Assembly: GCF_963675965.1 (NCBI RefSeq)
Contig: NZ_OY780935.1
Location: 1,186,001-1,250,000 of the forward strand
Direction: 5' to 3'
Length of the DNA stretch: 64,000 nt
Origin: an uncultured Celeribacter sp.
GTDB lineage: Bacteria; Pseudomonadota; Alphaproteobacteria; Rhodobacterales; Rhodobacteraceae
Shown: positions 17,266-25,843 of the stretch, one piece after another
Layout: each line of letters starts with the position of its first letter
How positions within the stretch are numbered: the stretch's first letter is position 1
Made by a program: the position numbers and the translations under genes
Notes under the pieces: generated by a model
The model's database searches: none
The model's input: the letters and a program-made list of their open reading frames with translations, nothing else
What the model was told of the DNA's origin: nothing

Positions 17266-17679
17266 TTATCCCTTCCTGATTTGAATGGTTTGCACAACGC
17301 TTTCGGGCACGGATCGTTTCAGATCGATGTGCAGCAGGCCGTTTTCCATCGACGCACCGGAGACTTCGACGCCATCGGCCAGAACGAAGGACCGCTGGAA
17401 CTGTCGCCCGGCGATGCCGCGATGCAGATAGACCCGTTCGACATCGTCTTCGGGCTGGCGTCCACGGACCACCAATTGCCGGTCCTCGACAGTGATGGCG
17501 ACATCCGCTTCGCCAAAGCCGGCCACTGCAAGCGTGATTCGATAGGTGTTGTCTGAGGATTGCTCAATGTTATAGGGAGGATACCCGCCAGCATCCGACT
17601 TGGCGGTGCGCTCTACAAGCCGTTCAAGCTGATCGAATCCCAGCAAAAACGGATGGGCGCCAAAGCTCACTTTCGTCAT
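17266..17679 (-). CDS. Small heat-shock protein, Hsp20 family
   Basis: This 137-residue alpha-crystallin-domain chaperone is of the IbpA type. It holds unfolding proteins without ATP. The N-terminal arm reads FLLGFDQLERLVERTAK, then the core YPPYNIEQSSDNTYRITLAVAGF, VVRGRQPEDDVERVYLHRGIAGRQFQRSF, and ENGLLHIDL with a C-terminal VVQTIQIRK tail (I-x-I-like). GAGAGGAC precedes the ATG. A sigma-32-like promoter lies about 80 bases upstream on the same strand, so heat induction is likely. DUF1150 follows in the same operon. Confidence 0.95.
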   Translation of the reverse strand: MTKVSFGAHPFLLGFDQLERLVERTAKSDAGGYPPYNIEQSSDNTYRITLAVAGFGEADVAITVEDRQLVVRGRQPEDDVERVYLHRGIAGRQFQRSFVLADGVEVSGASMENGLLHIDLKRSVPESVVQTIQIRKG

Positions 17680-17748
17680 TATGACACGTCCTCTCATGAA
17701 GCGACTGTGTAGGTATTCGGCCCCGAATTCCGGCGACCGTCCCTTAGA

Positions 17749-17776
17749 ATATGGGCATTCCTGAGAAAGGATCAAG
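17749..17776 (-). promoter_or_regulatory. Predicted RpoH (sigma-32) promoter of hsp20
   Basis: On the minus strand CTTGATC (plus 17770-17776) is followed after 13 bases by GCCCATAT (plus 17749-17756). The sigma-32 consensus is CTTGAAA, 13-15 bases, CCCCATNT. Five of seven and seven of eight positions agree. Confidence 0.6.
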
Positions 17777-17912
17777 AGAACGGCCACAGAGCTTTGAGAT
17801 TTCCGGATTTCGGAGTAAGCTGTTGTTACTGCCCGTTTCAGCGCAGAGCATAACACGCTCGTTTTGCGGTAAAACCGATGGGCCCCGGCCAAGAACAGAT
17901 AGAGACAACGCG

Positions 17913-18131
17913 ATGAACGTGTCCTCCCGTATGGATCACCAAGACGTCCTGAAGGTCAAACTTGAGGTGCTCAAGCAAGAACACCGTGACCTTGACGCGG
18001 CCATTGAGGCCATGCAGCAAACCGGGCACACCGACGCGCTGCGCCTGCAGCGCATGAAAAAGCAGAAGCTTGCGCTCAAGGACCGGATTGCCTTGCTCGA
18101 AGATCTGGTGACCCCCGATATCATTGCCTAG
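17913..18131 (+). CDS. YdcH family protein (DUF465)
   Basis: This 72-residue all-helical protein reads VLKVKLEVLKQEHRDLDAAIEAMQ, then LRLQRMKKQKLALKDRIALLEDLVTPDIIA. The LK.EHR.LD..I and LKK.KL.LKD.I..LE motifs identify the YdcH/DUF465 family, which forms an antiparallel coiled coil. No function is known. The ATG at 17913 was chosen for family length; the upstream frame is open but unrelated. It lies 55 bases before purE. Confidence 0.88.
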   Translation: MNVSSRMDHQDVLKVKLEVLKQEHRDLDAAIEAMQQTGHTDALRLQRMKKQKLALKDRIALLEDLVTPDIIA

Positions 18132-18186
18132 CCCGCAAGTTCCGCTATAACGCGGGGAACGAAACATCATCTGCGGGGACAGCCAT

Positions 18187-18672
18187 ATGAGCGTCGAAGT
18201 CGGCATCATCATGGGCAGCCAGTCCGACTGGCCGACCATGAAACGTGCAGCGGAAATTCTGGATGAACTGGGAATCGCCTATGAGACCAAGATCGTCTCG
18301 GCGCACCGCACGCCGGACCGGCTCTGGAGCTATGGCAAAGAGGCCGCGGGACGCGGTCTCAAGGTGATCATCGCAGGCGCCGGGGGCGCCGCTCACCTGC
18401 CCGGCATGATGGCCTCCAAAACCCGCGTGCCGGTGATTGGCGTGCCGGTCCAGACCCGCGCCCTGTCCGGGGTCGACAGCCTCTATTCCATCGTGCAGAT
18501 GCCCAAGGGCTTTCCCGTCGCCACCATGGCCATCGGTGAGGCCGGTGCTGCCAATGCCGGGCTGATGGCCGCGGGCATTCTGGCCACCCATGACACCGCA
18601 TTGGCCGAACGTCTCGACGCCTGGCGCGATGCCCTGTCCGCCTCAATTCCCGATGAGCCCAAAGATGACTGA
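18187..18672 (+). CDS. purE: N5-carboxyaminoimidazole ribonucleotide mutase
   Basis: This 161-residue class I PurE moves the carboxyl group of N5-CAIR to give CAIR in purine synthesis. It shows the substrate-binding GSQSDWPTM (residues 10-18), the active-site SAHRTPDRLW (His near 45), and GAGGAAHLPGMMA. Length matches the octameric bacterial enzyme. It overlaps purK by 8 bases, and the products act in sequence. Confidence 0.98.
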   Translation: MSVEVGIIMGSQSDWPTMKRAAEILDELGIAYETKIVSAHRTPDRLWSYGKEAAGRGLKVIIAGAGGAAHLPGMMASKTRVPVIGVPVQTRALSGVDSLYSIVQMPKGFPVATMAIGEAGAANAGLMAAGILATHDTALAERLDAWRDALSASIPDEPKDD

Positions 18673-19741
18673 TCCCCTCGCCCCCGGCGCCACCATCGGC
18701 ATCCTTGGCGGCGGCCAACTGGGCCGCATGCTGTCCGTCGCGGCCTCCCGCCTGGGGTTCAAGACCCATATCTATGAACCGGGAGCGACTCCGCCCGCCG
18801 GGCATGTCGCCGATACGGTCAGCACCGCCCCATATGAGGATGAGGCCGCGCTCAGGGCCTTTGCCGCCGCGGTCGATGTGATCACCTATGAATTTGAGAA
18901 CGTGCCGACTTCGGCGCTAGATCTGCTCGAGTCCATCACTCCGATCCGTCCCAACCGCAAGGCGCTGGCCGTCTCTCAGGACCGGTTGACGGAAAAGGCA
19001 TTTCTCACGGATCTCGGTCTGAAAGTCGCCCCTTTTGCCGCCGTGAACTCTGCCGATGATCTGGATCGGGCGCTCAGCGACATTGGTGCCCCCGCCATCC
19101 TGAAAACCCGCCGCTTCGGCTATGACGGCAAGGGGCAGGCTCGTCTCACGTCGCCTGCAGACGCCTCACAGGCGCTGGCGGATATGGCAGGAGCCGAGGC
19201 CGTCCTCGAAGGCTTTGTCGATTTTCGCTGCGAAGTTTCCGTCATCGCCGCACGCGGCATGGCCGGGGATGTTTCCTGTTTCGATCCGGGGGAGAACGTG
19301 CACAAATCCGGTATTTTGCATACCACCACCGTGCCCGCCAAACTGTCACCATCGCAGCGCACCGACTCCGTGCTTCTGGCAGCCAAGATCCTGAATGCGC
19401 TGGACTATGTCGGCGTCATGGGGGTTGAACTCTTCGTCACATCCGACGGTCTGATCGTCAACGAGATTGCGCCCCGCGTGCATAATTCCGGCCACTGGAC
19501 CCAGAACGGCTGTGTCATCGATCAGTTCGAACAACATATCCGGGCCGTCGTCGGCTGGCCGCTGGGCGATGGCAAACGTCACTCCGACGTGGAAATGCTG
19601 AACCTGATTGGCGACGATGTCGACCGCATTCCCGAGTTTTCCAAAAACGGTGCCTGCGCCATCCATCTCTATGGCAAGGCAGAGGTCAAACCCGGCCGCA
19701 AAATGGGCCACATCAATACGCTGCTTGGTCCGGCAGGCTAA
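18665..19741 (+). CDS. purK: N5-carboxyaminoimidazole ribonucleotide synthase
   Basis: This 358-residue ATP-grasp enzyme carboxylates AIR with bicarbonate and ATP to give N5-CAIR, the PurE substrate. It opens with IGILGGGQLGRMLSVAA. The ATP-binding loop is LKTRRFGYDGKGQ, and the metal/nucleotide segment NEIAPRVHNSGHWT is typical of PurK. The ATG at 18665 overlaps the end of purE by 8 bases, a coupling common for this pair. The frame remains open upstream but only within purE. Confidence 0.98.
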   Translation: MTDPLAPGATIGILGGGQLGRMLSVAASRLGFKTHIYEPGATPPAGHVADTVSTAPYEDEAALRAFAAAVDVITYEFENVPTSALDLLESITPIRPNRKALAVSQDRLTEKAFLTDLGLKVAPFAAVNSADDLDRALSDIGAPAILKTRRFGYDGKGQARLTSPADASQALADMAGAEAVLEGFVDFRCEVSVIAARGMAGDVSCFDPGENVHKSGILHTTTVPAKLSPSQRTDSVLLAAKILNALDYVGVMGVELFVTSDGLIVNEIAPRVHNSGHWTQNGCVIDQFEQHIRAVVGWPLGDGKRHSDVEMLNLIGDDVDRIPEFSKNGACAIHLYGKAEVKPGRKMGHINTLLGPAG

Positions 19742-19756
19742 AAGGGTTTAGAAGCC

Positions 19757-20506
19757 TCAGTCGCGGCGTAGAATCTGCCGCATCGCTTGCCACATGCTGA
19801 GCCCCGGCTCAAATCGACCTGTCTCAAGAAACAACTGAACCTCCGCGATCACGCGGGGGTTTTGCATCATATAAGTATGGGTCACGGGCAAGGTCAGATG
19901 CGCCAGCATACCCTCGACATAGGTGCTGTCCACGGACACTTTGCCATCGTCCTGCCCCGGAAGCACAGACGACAAAAGCGGGTTTAAGGACTGGTTGCCC
20001 GCGATCACCCCGGCCTCGAAGGACACCGGCGGCAGCCGACCCGGCAGACCGTCCTCGCGGCGCAGCTGCATCCCGGCGGGACCATTCAACGCGACAAAGG
20101 CAGCCCTGTCGTCGAAAGTGTCGATAATCTCGGAACCGTGGTTCGGCGGCCCCAGCATCACCACCCGGCCCCAATCCAGCTCCGGGTGCATCTGCACAAA
20201 GCTGCGCAACAGGATCGCGCCCATGGAATGAGTCACCACATGCGGCGCAGGCACACCACAGCGGTCTCGCGCCTCACGCAAAGCCAGTTCAGCCAGAATT
20301 TCGACCGGGGCGTCGCGCGACGGGTAGCTCTGATTGACAACTTGATACCCTGCACGTTCCAGCGCCCGCCCCATAAGCCCCATGGAGGCCTCAGTGCGCG
20401 CCAGACCATGCAGCAGGATCACACACCCCCGCTCCGGCGCGGCATGCAGCACGGCAGGAAAGGACAGACAGACCACCAACACCAGATGAACACATAACCG
20501 TTTCAT
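19757..20506 (-). CDS. Secreted alpha/beta hydrolase (lipase-like)
   Basis: This 249-residue protein has a signal peptide (MKRLCVHLVLVVCLSFPAVLHA) and an alpha/beta-hydrolase fold. VILLHGLARTEASM carries the oxyanion HG, THSMG the nucleophile serine, and later Asp (near DGKVSVDSTYVEGM) and His (LPVTHTYMM) could complete the triad. It resembles the short lipase/acyltransferase-like proteins of alphaproteobacteria; the substrate is unknown. The start at 20506 is chosen for the signal peptide. It is convergent with purK. Confidence 0.85.
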   Translation of the reverse strand: MKRLCVHLVLVVCLSFPAVLHAAPERGCVILLHGLARTEASMGLMGRALERAGYQVVNQSYPSRDAPVEILAELALREARDRCGVPAPHVVTHSMGAILLRSFVQMHPELDWGRVVMLGPPNHGSEIIDTFDDRAAFVALNGPAGMQLRREDGLPGRLPPVSFEAGVIAGNQSLNPLLSSVLPGQDDGKVSVDSTYVEGMLAHLTLPVTHTYMMQNPRVIAEVQLFLETGRFEPGLSMWQAMRQILRRD

Positions 20507-20562
20507 CCCGAAGACATGGGGGCATCGACAAAGAACTGCAAGCCTCGCCCGTCCCCAAATGA

Positions 20563-20589
20563 AAAAGGGCCGCCCGAAGGCGACCCTTT
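20563..20589 (-). terminator. Terminator of the groESL operon
   Basis: On the minus strand AAAGGGTCGCC-TTCG-GGCGGCCCTTT is followed by a T run. It starts about 27 bases after the groEL stop. Confidence 0.75.
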
Positions 20590-20615
20590 CCAAACGTCAA
20601 GCGCTTGGGGGCTGA

Positions 20616-22265
20616 TTACATCATACCGCCCATGCCGCCCATGCCACCCATGTCGGGCATGCCGCCACCGGCTGCGCCGCCGTCTTTCGACGGTTTGTCG
20701 GCAACCATGGCTTCGGTGGTGATCAGCAGACCAGCGATGGAAGAGGCATCTTCCAGAGCGGTGCGGGTCACTTTGGCCGGGTCGATCACGCCGAATTTGA
20801 ACATGTCGCCATATTCTTCGGTCTGAGCGTTGAAGCCGAAAGCGGTGTCTGCGGATTCGCGGATCTTGCCAGCCACGACAGCGCCGTCGACGCCAGCGTT
20901 TTCGGCGATCTGACGCAGCGGAGCTTCGAGCGCGCGGCGCACGATGGCGATACCGGCGTTCTGGTCGGCGTTCTCACCGGTCAGACCTTCAAGCGACTTG
21001 GCGCCCTGAACCAGAGCCACGCCACCGCCGACAACGATGCCTTCCTGAACGGCCGCACGGGTCGCGTTCAGCGCGTCATCAACGCGGTCTTTGCGCTCTT
21101 TCACTTCGACTTCGGTCATGCCGCCAACGCGGATGACAGCCACACCGCCGGCCAGTTTGGCGACGCGTTCTTGCAGCTTCTCACGGTCGTAGTCAGAAGT
21201 GGTCTCTTCGATCTGGGTGCGGATCTGAGCCACGCGTGCTTCGATTTCGGCTTTCTCGCCAGCACCGTCGACGATGGTGGTTTCGTCTTTGGTGATGGTG
21301 ATTTTCTTGGCCGAGCCGAGCATGTCCATGGTGACATTTTCAAGCTTCATGCCGAGATCTTCGGAGATCACCTGACCGCCGGTGAGGATCGCGATGTCCT
21401 GCAGCATGGCCTTACGACGATCACCGAAGCCCGGAGCCTTGACAGCCGCGATTTTCAGGCCGCCGCGCAGTTTGTTGACCACGAGGGTTGCCAGCGCTTC
21501 GCCTTCCACGTCCTCAGCAATGATGAGAAGCGGTTTCTGGGACTGGATGACCTGCTCGAGCAGCGGAACCATCGGCTGCAGGGAGGACAGTTTTTTCTCG
21601 TGCAGCAGCACGATGCAGTCGTCCAGCTCGGCCAGCATTTTGTCCGGGTTGGTGACGAAGTAGGGCGACAGGTAGCCACGGTCGAACTGCATGCCTTCGA
21701 CCACGGTGGTCTCGGTTTCCATGCCCTTGTTCTCTTCGACGGTGATCACGCCGTCGTTGCCGACTTTCTGCATCGCGTCAGCGATTTGCTGACCGATTTC
21801 AGCTTCGCCGTTGGCGGAAATGGTGCCAACCTGAGCAACTTCTGCGGAATCGTTGACCGGACGTGCGGCGTCTTTGATCGCTTTGACGACATTGGCGGTT
21901 GCCAGATCGATGCCGCGCTTCAGATCCATCGGGTTCAGGCCAGCAGCAACCTGCTTGAGGCCTTCTTTGATGATGGCTTGCGCCAGAACGGTCGCGGTCG
22001 TGGTGCCGTCACCGGCTTCGTCGTTGGTGCGGGAAGCAACTTCCTTCACCATCTGGGCGCCCATGTTTTCGAACTTGTCTTCCAGCTCGATCTCTTTGGC
22101 AACGGACACACCGTCTTTGGTGATGCGCGGGGCGCCGAAGGATTTTTCGAGAACCACGTTGCGGCCTTTCGGGCCGAGGGTCACTTTCACAGCGTCGGCG
22201 AGGATGTTCACGCCTTTGAGCATGCGGTTGCGTGCATCGACGTCAAACTTGACTTCTTTAGCCAT
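20616..22265 (-). CDS. groEL: 60-kDa chaperonin GroEL
   Basis: This 549-residue chaperonin folds cytosolic proteins in a double heptameric ring with GroES. It begins MAKEVKFDVDARNRMLKGVN, contains the ATP-binding KVTLGPKGRNVVLEK and GDGTTTATVLA, and ends in the Gly-Met-rich tail GGMPDMGGMGGMGGMM. Length and tail match bacterial GroEL closely. GGAGTG precedes the start. It is the second gene of groESL, about 50 bases after groES, under CIRCE control. Confidence 0.99.
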   Translation of the reverse strand: MAKEVKFDVDARNRMLKGVNILADAVKVTLGPKGRNVVLEKSFGAPRITKDGVSVAKEIELEDKFENMGAQMVKEVASRTNDEAGDGTTTATVLAQAIIKEGLKQVAAGLNPMDLKRGIDLATANVVKAIKDAARPVNDSAEVAQVGTISANGEAEIGQQIADAMQKVGNDGVITVEENKGMETETTVVEGMQFDRGYLSPYFVTNPDKMLAELDDCIVLLHEKKLSSLQPMVPLLEQVIQSQKPLLIIAEDVEGEALATLVVNKLRGGLKIAAVKAPGFGDRRKAMLQDIAILTGGQVISEDLGMKLENVTMDMLGSAKKITITKDETTIVDGAGEKAEIEARVAQIRTQIEETTSDYDREKLQERVAKLAGGVAVIRVGGMTEVEVKERKDRVDDALNATRAAVQEGIVVGGGVALVQGAKSLEGLTGENADQNAGIAIVRRALEAPLRQIAENAGVDGAVVAGKIRESADTAFGFNAQTEEYGDMFKFGVIDPAKVTRTALEDASSIAGLLITTEAMVADKPSKDGGAAGGGMPDMGGMGGMGGMM

Positions 22266-22315
22266 TGTTCACTCCGTAAATTCGGTTTGAGGGGATCGGA
22301 TGTCTCAGGCGTCGC

Positions 22316-22603
22316 TCAGGCGATGATGCCGAGAATGTCCGACTCTTTCATGATGAGAAGCTCTTTGCCGTCCACGGTGATTTCCGTGCCGGACCATTTG
22401 CCGAAGAGAACGACGTCGCCCTCTTTCACGGACGGGGCGATCAGTTCGCCACTGTCTTTGCGAGCGCCTTCGCCCACGGCAACGACTTTGCCTTCGGCGG
22501 GCTTTTCTTTTGCGCTATCGGGGATGATGAGACCGCCAGCGGTCTTTTCTTCGCTCTCAACACGTTCGACCACAACGCGGTCGTGCAGCGGTTTGAATGC
22601 CAT
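22316..22603 (-). CDS. groES: 10-kDa co-chaperonin GroES
   Basis: This 95-residue GroES caps the GroEL ring. It begins FKPLHDRVVVERVESEEKT, contains the mobile loop TAGGLIIPDSAKEKP, and ends KELLIMKESDILGIIA. The start at 22603 is the family start; a further in-frame ATG upstream adds seven unrelated residues. The operon has a CIRCE element and a sigma-70-type promoter about 75-140 bases upstream. Confidence 0.99.
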   Translation of the reverse strand: MAFKPLHDRVVVERVESEEKTAGGLIIPDSAKEKPAEGKVVAVGEGARKDSGELIAPSVKEGDVVLFGKWSGTEITVDGKELLIMKESDILGIIA

Positions 22604-22678
22604 CTTCGAGGCTCCTTCGCTCAAAGTTTCAGTTTCGGGTCCCAGGCCACATGGTGTGACGAAGGTGTAAATCTATCG

Positions 22679-22705
22679 TTAGCACTCACAGATAGCGAGT
22701 GATAA
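22679..22705 (-). promoter_or_regulatory. CIRCE operator (HrcA site) of groESL
   Basis: TTAGCACTC (22679-22687), nine bases, then GAGTGATAA (22697-22705). This matches the CIRCE consensus TTAGCACTC-N9-GAGTGCTAA with one mismatch in the right arm. It lies just downstream of a predicted -10 box, the usual place for HrcA repression. Confidence 0.93.
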
Positions 22706-22712
22706 CGACGCA

Positions 22713-22741
22713 TAGTTAGGAAGGAGGCGGAGGTGAGTCAA
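22713..22741 (-). promoter_or_regulatory. Predicted sigma-70 promoter of groESL
   Basis: On the minus strand TTGACT (plus 22736-22741) and TAACTA (plus 22713-22718) are spaced by 17 bases and sit immediately upstream of CIRCE. Confidence 0.55.
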
Positions 22742-22859
22742 CAGGGGAGATGGGGAAAAATTAGCCGAGACGTTTGAAACAAAATTCTTGCCAAGTGAAG
22801 ACAAGCCGAACAGGATCGGCTCCGCCTTATAAGTGAAAATGTCATAGAGAGAACCTGCC

Positions 22860-23348
22860 TTGCCCTTAAGTATCGGCGATATCCTCGCAGTGTTTGATAC
22901 CATTAAAGATATAATTGAGCGCGCCCAAAGAATGGACGACCGCTCAAAAGCCATAGAAGTTCGCCGAGCGCTTAGAACATTTCAATTCTCTCAAAGATCG
23001 ATCAAAGATTTGAGTGAACTGGCTTCAGGCGCGGATGAAGAGCGCCGTCTAAAACTAGCTGGTCGTCTTGCAATCCGACAACGCGACACGCGACACGAGG
23101 TCGAAAGCGTTTTCGTCCTATTGTTCGATTTGGCAAGAGATGATGCAACGAGCTTAAGGGGAGCGCGTGAATTAAAGCTAATACTCGACGGCAAGATAGA
23201 TTTGCGCAGAATGCTGCGGGACAAACTCATCACTGCAGCTAAAGAAAACGACCTAGAACTGTTCCAGAAGCTACATGACAAAGTACTCGAGCTAAACGAG
23301 GCGCTTGAGAAAATGGATAGTGAGATAGGCGGAACTTTCTTGAGGTAG
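22860..23348 (+). CDS. Hypothetical helical protein, AT-richer than its surroundings
   Basis: I do not recognise this 162-residue protein. It starts with TTG at 22860 (LSIGDILAVFDTIKDIIERA) and looks entirely alpha-helical and charged, with heptad-like stretches such as KLHDKVLELNEALEKMDSE at the C-terminus. Hydrophobic signal or membrane segments are absent. Base composition is clearly lower in GC than the neighbours, and rare codons such as ATA and CTA occur, which suggests transfer. It lies between the groESL promoter and a DUF2161 gene whose stop is 8 bases away in the opposite direction. The exact start is uncertain; an ATG at residue 25 is an alternative. Confidence 0.55.
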   Translation: MPLSIGDILAVFDTIKDIIERAQRMDDRSKAIEVRRALRTFQFSQRSIKDLSELASGADEERRLKLAGRLAIRQRDTRHEVESVFVLLFDLARDDATSLRGARELKLILDGKIDLRRMLRDKLITAAKENDLELFQKLHDKVLELNEALEKMDSEIGGTFLR

Positions 23349-23355
23349 TACGGCC

Positions 23356-23985
23356 TCAACGGCCAGTCACCCCATAAACCCCCACACCAACCTTCTCAAA
23401 CCACCCATAATGATTGTCCCGCATCATCCGGGTAGCGTGCTTCACGCCCGTGGCTTTCGCCACCTCAGCGCCCTTCGACGGGCCGTGCTCCAACAGATAC
23501 GCACGGCATTTCTCCGCGTCCTGACGATAGGCAGTCACGCGGCCACCGGCTTTTGAGCCGCCCAGATTTGGGTCGCCTTCCCGGCGATGAAACTCACGCA
23601 GCAGCTTGTCCGTCTTTGCCTTGTTCTTGCGTGGCACAAAGGGGCGCGGATCGTGGTGCACCTGCACCGAGGCGTCATCAAGGTTCACCGAGATCACCCC
23701 AAGCCCCAGCCGTTTACACAGGCCGATATTGCCCTTGAACATGCGCCAGCCTGCCTTGCCCTTCCAGCGCGGCACCGCGAGATAGACCTGATCGGTGAGT
23801 GCCTGACGCGCGACGCCCTGCTGCAAGAGCTGCAATGTAAAACCGTTTTTCAGCTCGATGATCACCGTTTCACCGTCCCTGACTGCCACCACATCCGCAT
23901 CGCGCACCTCGGCTTTCACGGCATAGCCCTGTGCCTCGAAATGCGCCTTCACGGGCGGATACAGATCGGTTTCACGACATTTCAT
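23356..23985 (-). CDS. DUF2161 (COG5482) protein, nuclease-fold-like
   Basis: This 209-residue protein begins MKCRETDLYPPVKAHFEAQGYAV and contains DADVVAVRDGETVIIELKNGF. The E...D(x)n(I/V)IELK pattern resembles a PD-(D/E)XK active site. The C-terminal part (GPSKGAEVAKATGVKHATRMMRDNHYGWFEKVGVG) resembles a winged-helix module. The whole matches proteins annotated DUF2161 in alphaproteobacteria. A nuclease activity is inference from the motif. It is monocistronic. Confidence 0.82.
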   Translation of the reverse strand: MKCRETDLYPPVKAHFEAQGYAVKAEVRDADVVAVRDGETVIIELKNGFTLQLLQQGVARQALTDQVYLAVPRWKGKAGWRMFKGNIGLCKRLGLGVISVNLDDASVQVHHDPRPFVPRKNKAKTDKLLREFHRREGDPNLGGSKAGGRVTAYRQDAEKCRAYLLEHGPSKGAEVAKATGVKHATRMMRDNHYGWFEKVGVGVYGVTGR

Positions 23986-24052
23986 AGGCTCAGGTGATAC
24001 CGAACCCCGCCCGTCACAGGAACCCGGAAATGGCCTGCGGCGTTATGCTGAT

Positions 24053-24751
24053 ATGCTGATCACACTGGCCATACTCGCAACCGTTGCTGCCGCACTTGTT
24101 CTCGGGGCGCTTTGGGGCGTCTGGGCACCGCCTTCGGAAAATCTGGAGGGGCTGCTGATCGCGCTCGCAGGTGGCGCCCTGATCGTGTCCATCATGTCGG
24201 AGCTGATCGAACCCTCAAGTCAGGATATTTCCTTTGCGACGCTCTCGGTCGCTCTGCTTGGCGGGGCGGTTGCTTTCGTTCTGGCCAACCGGTTCATCAA
24301 ACAAAAGATCGGCGCCAACAGCGGTGGCGGGTTGCTGCTGGCGGTGACGCTCGACGGCATTCCCGAAAACCTTGCGCTGGGGGTTGCTTTGATCGGCAGC
24401 GATGCCCTCTCCGCTGCGGCCATTGCCGGCTCCATTTTCCTGTCAAACCTGCCCGAAGCCGCCGGCGGCGCGCGCGGCATGGTTCAGGATGGGTTTTCCA
24501 AAATCAAGGTGATCGCGATCTGGTGTGCCACCGCCGTGATCCTCACACTGGCAGCCCTGCTGGGCAAACTTGCGCTGTCCAGCACAAGCGACACCTCTTT
24601 GGCGATCATCCGCGTGGTCGCCGCAGGGGTCGTCAGCGCCTCACTCGCGACCGAAGTCTTTCCCAAGGCCTATAAGGAAGGACAGCAATGGACGGGAATT
24701 GCGATTGCCGCCGGTCTTCTGGCCGCCCATGGGCTCAGCCTGCTCGAATAG
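24053..24751 (+). CDS. ZIP-family metal transporter-like membrane protein
   Basis: This 232-residue inner-membrane protein has about seven to eight hydrophobic helices. The segment LLLAVTLDGIPENLALGVALIG resembles the conserved fourth helix of ZIP transporters (H-x-x-PEG), with Asp in place of the usual His, and LSNLPEAAGGARGMVQDGFS resembles the fifth-helix motif (H/N-x-PEG). These would form the metal site. Divalent metal transport is therefore likely; the particular metal cannot be told, and the His-to-Asp change may alter selectivity. It lies 102 bases upstream of the manganese-dependent pyrophosphatase. Confidence 0.75.
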   Translation: MLITLAILATVAAALVLGALWGVWAPPSENLEGLLIALAGGALIVSIMSELIEPSSQDISFATLSVALLGGAVAFVLANRFIKQKIGANSGGGLLLAVTLDGIPENLALGVALIGSDALSAAAIAGSIFLSNLPEAAGGARGMVQDGFSKIKVIAIWCATAVILTLAALLGKLALSSTSDTSLAIIRVVAAGVVSASLATEVFPKAYKEGQQWTGIAIAAGLLAAHGLSLLE

Positions 24752-24853
24752 CGTCCAAATGTCAGCGCTCTCTAGTGGTGACAACCCATGCTGCACCGCC
24801 TATAACGGCGCCGAATTTGCCAACACACCGCCAACTCTCATGGGACAAGACAC

Positions 24854-25774
24854 ATGACCACGCTCGTTTTCGGCCACAAATCCCCGGACACCGATTCCAC
24901 TGGCTCCCCGCTTATCTGGTCCTGGTACCTCAATGAGGTGAAGGGCATCGACGCCAAGCCCGTGCTGCTGGGCGAACCGAACACCGAGGCCGCTTTCGTG
25001 ATCGAAAAATGGGGCTTTGAGAAACCCGAGATCATCGCTGATGTGGCCGAAGATCAGCCCTGTGTCATCGTCGACACCAACAATCCGGCGGAGCTTCCGG
25101 CCAATATCAACAATGCCGCCGTGTCCGAAATCATCGACCACCACAAGCTGGTCGGCGGTCTGGAAACCAAAGGCCCGATCGACATCACCATCCGTCCGTT
25201 GGCCTGCACCGCGACGATCATGTTCGATCTGATGGGCGAGGACGCCAAAAAGATGCCTGACAACATCAAGGGCGCGATGCTGTCCTGCATCCTCTCGGAC
25301 ACGCTGGAATTCCGGTCGCCGACCACCACGGATCATGACAAGGCGCTGGCCGAACAGCTGGCCTCGGAACTGAACATCACGCTGTCGACCTACGCCGCAG
25401 AGATGTTCGAAGCGAAATCCGACATCTCCGCCTTCTCAGATGCCGAACTGATCCGCATGGATTCTAAGGAATACGAGGTCGAGGGCACCAAATTCCGCGT
25501 CTCCGTTCTGGAAACCACGGCACCAAAACTGGTGCTGGACCGTCAGGCGTCGCTCATGGAAAGCTTCAAAGCGGTTGAGGCCGAAGACGGCGTTGATCAG
25601 GTGCTGCTGTTCGTCGTCGACATCCTCAATGAAGAAGCCACCTTCTTTGTGCCCAACGAGCTGTGCAAAACCGTGGCGGAAAAATCCTTCGGGGCCACCG
25701 TGGAAGGCGACAAGGTCGTCCTTCCCGGCGTCATGTCGCGCAAGAAACAGATCATTCCGAACCTCAAACTCTGA
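24854..25774 (+). CDS. ppaC: Manganese-dependent inorganic pyrophosphatase (family II)
   Basis: This 306-residue DHH/DHHA2 enzyme hydrolyses pyrophosphate. The metal-binding motifs are all present: GHKSPDTDSTGS, VDTNNP, and SEIIDHHKLVGG (DHH). SCILSDTLEFRSPTTTDHD follows, and the C-terminal domain ends VMSRKKQIIPNL, where the SRKKQ segment binds substrate. Family II enzymes need Mn or Co. Length matches. A terminator follows 30 bases after the stop. Confidence 0.97.
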   Translation: MTTLVFGHKSPDTDSTGSPLIWSWYLNEVKGIDAKPVLLGEPNTEAAFVIEKWGFEKPEIIADVAEDQPCVIVDTNNPAELPANINNAAVSEIIDHHKLVGGLETKGPIDITIRPLACTATIMFDLMGEDAKKMPDNIKGAMLSCILSDTLEFRSPTTTDHDKALAEQLASELNITLSTYAAEMFEAKSDISAFSDAELIRMDSKEYEVEGTKFRVSVLETTAPKLVLDRQASLMESFKAVEAEDGVDQVLLFVVDILNEEATFFVPNELCKTVAEKSFGATVEGDKVVLPGVMSRKKQIIPNLKL

Positions 25775-25802
25775 TCGACTTTTCAGGTTCTATAGGTTTT
25801 CA

Positions 25803-25832
25803 AGGGGTGCGGATATCCGCGCCCTTTTTTGT
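25803..25832 (+). terminator. Terminator of ppaC
   Basis: gggtgcgg-atat-ccgcgccc forms an 8-bp stem with one G-T pair, followed by six T residues. Confidence 0.75.
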
Positions 25833-25843
25833 TTGGTTGTGCC

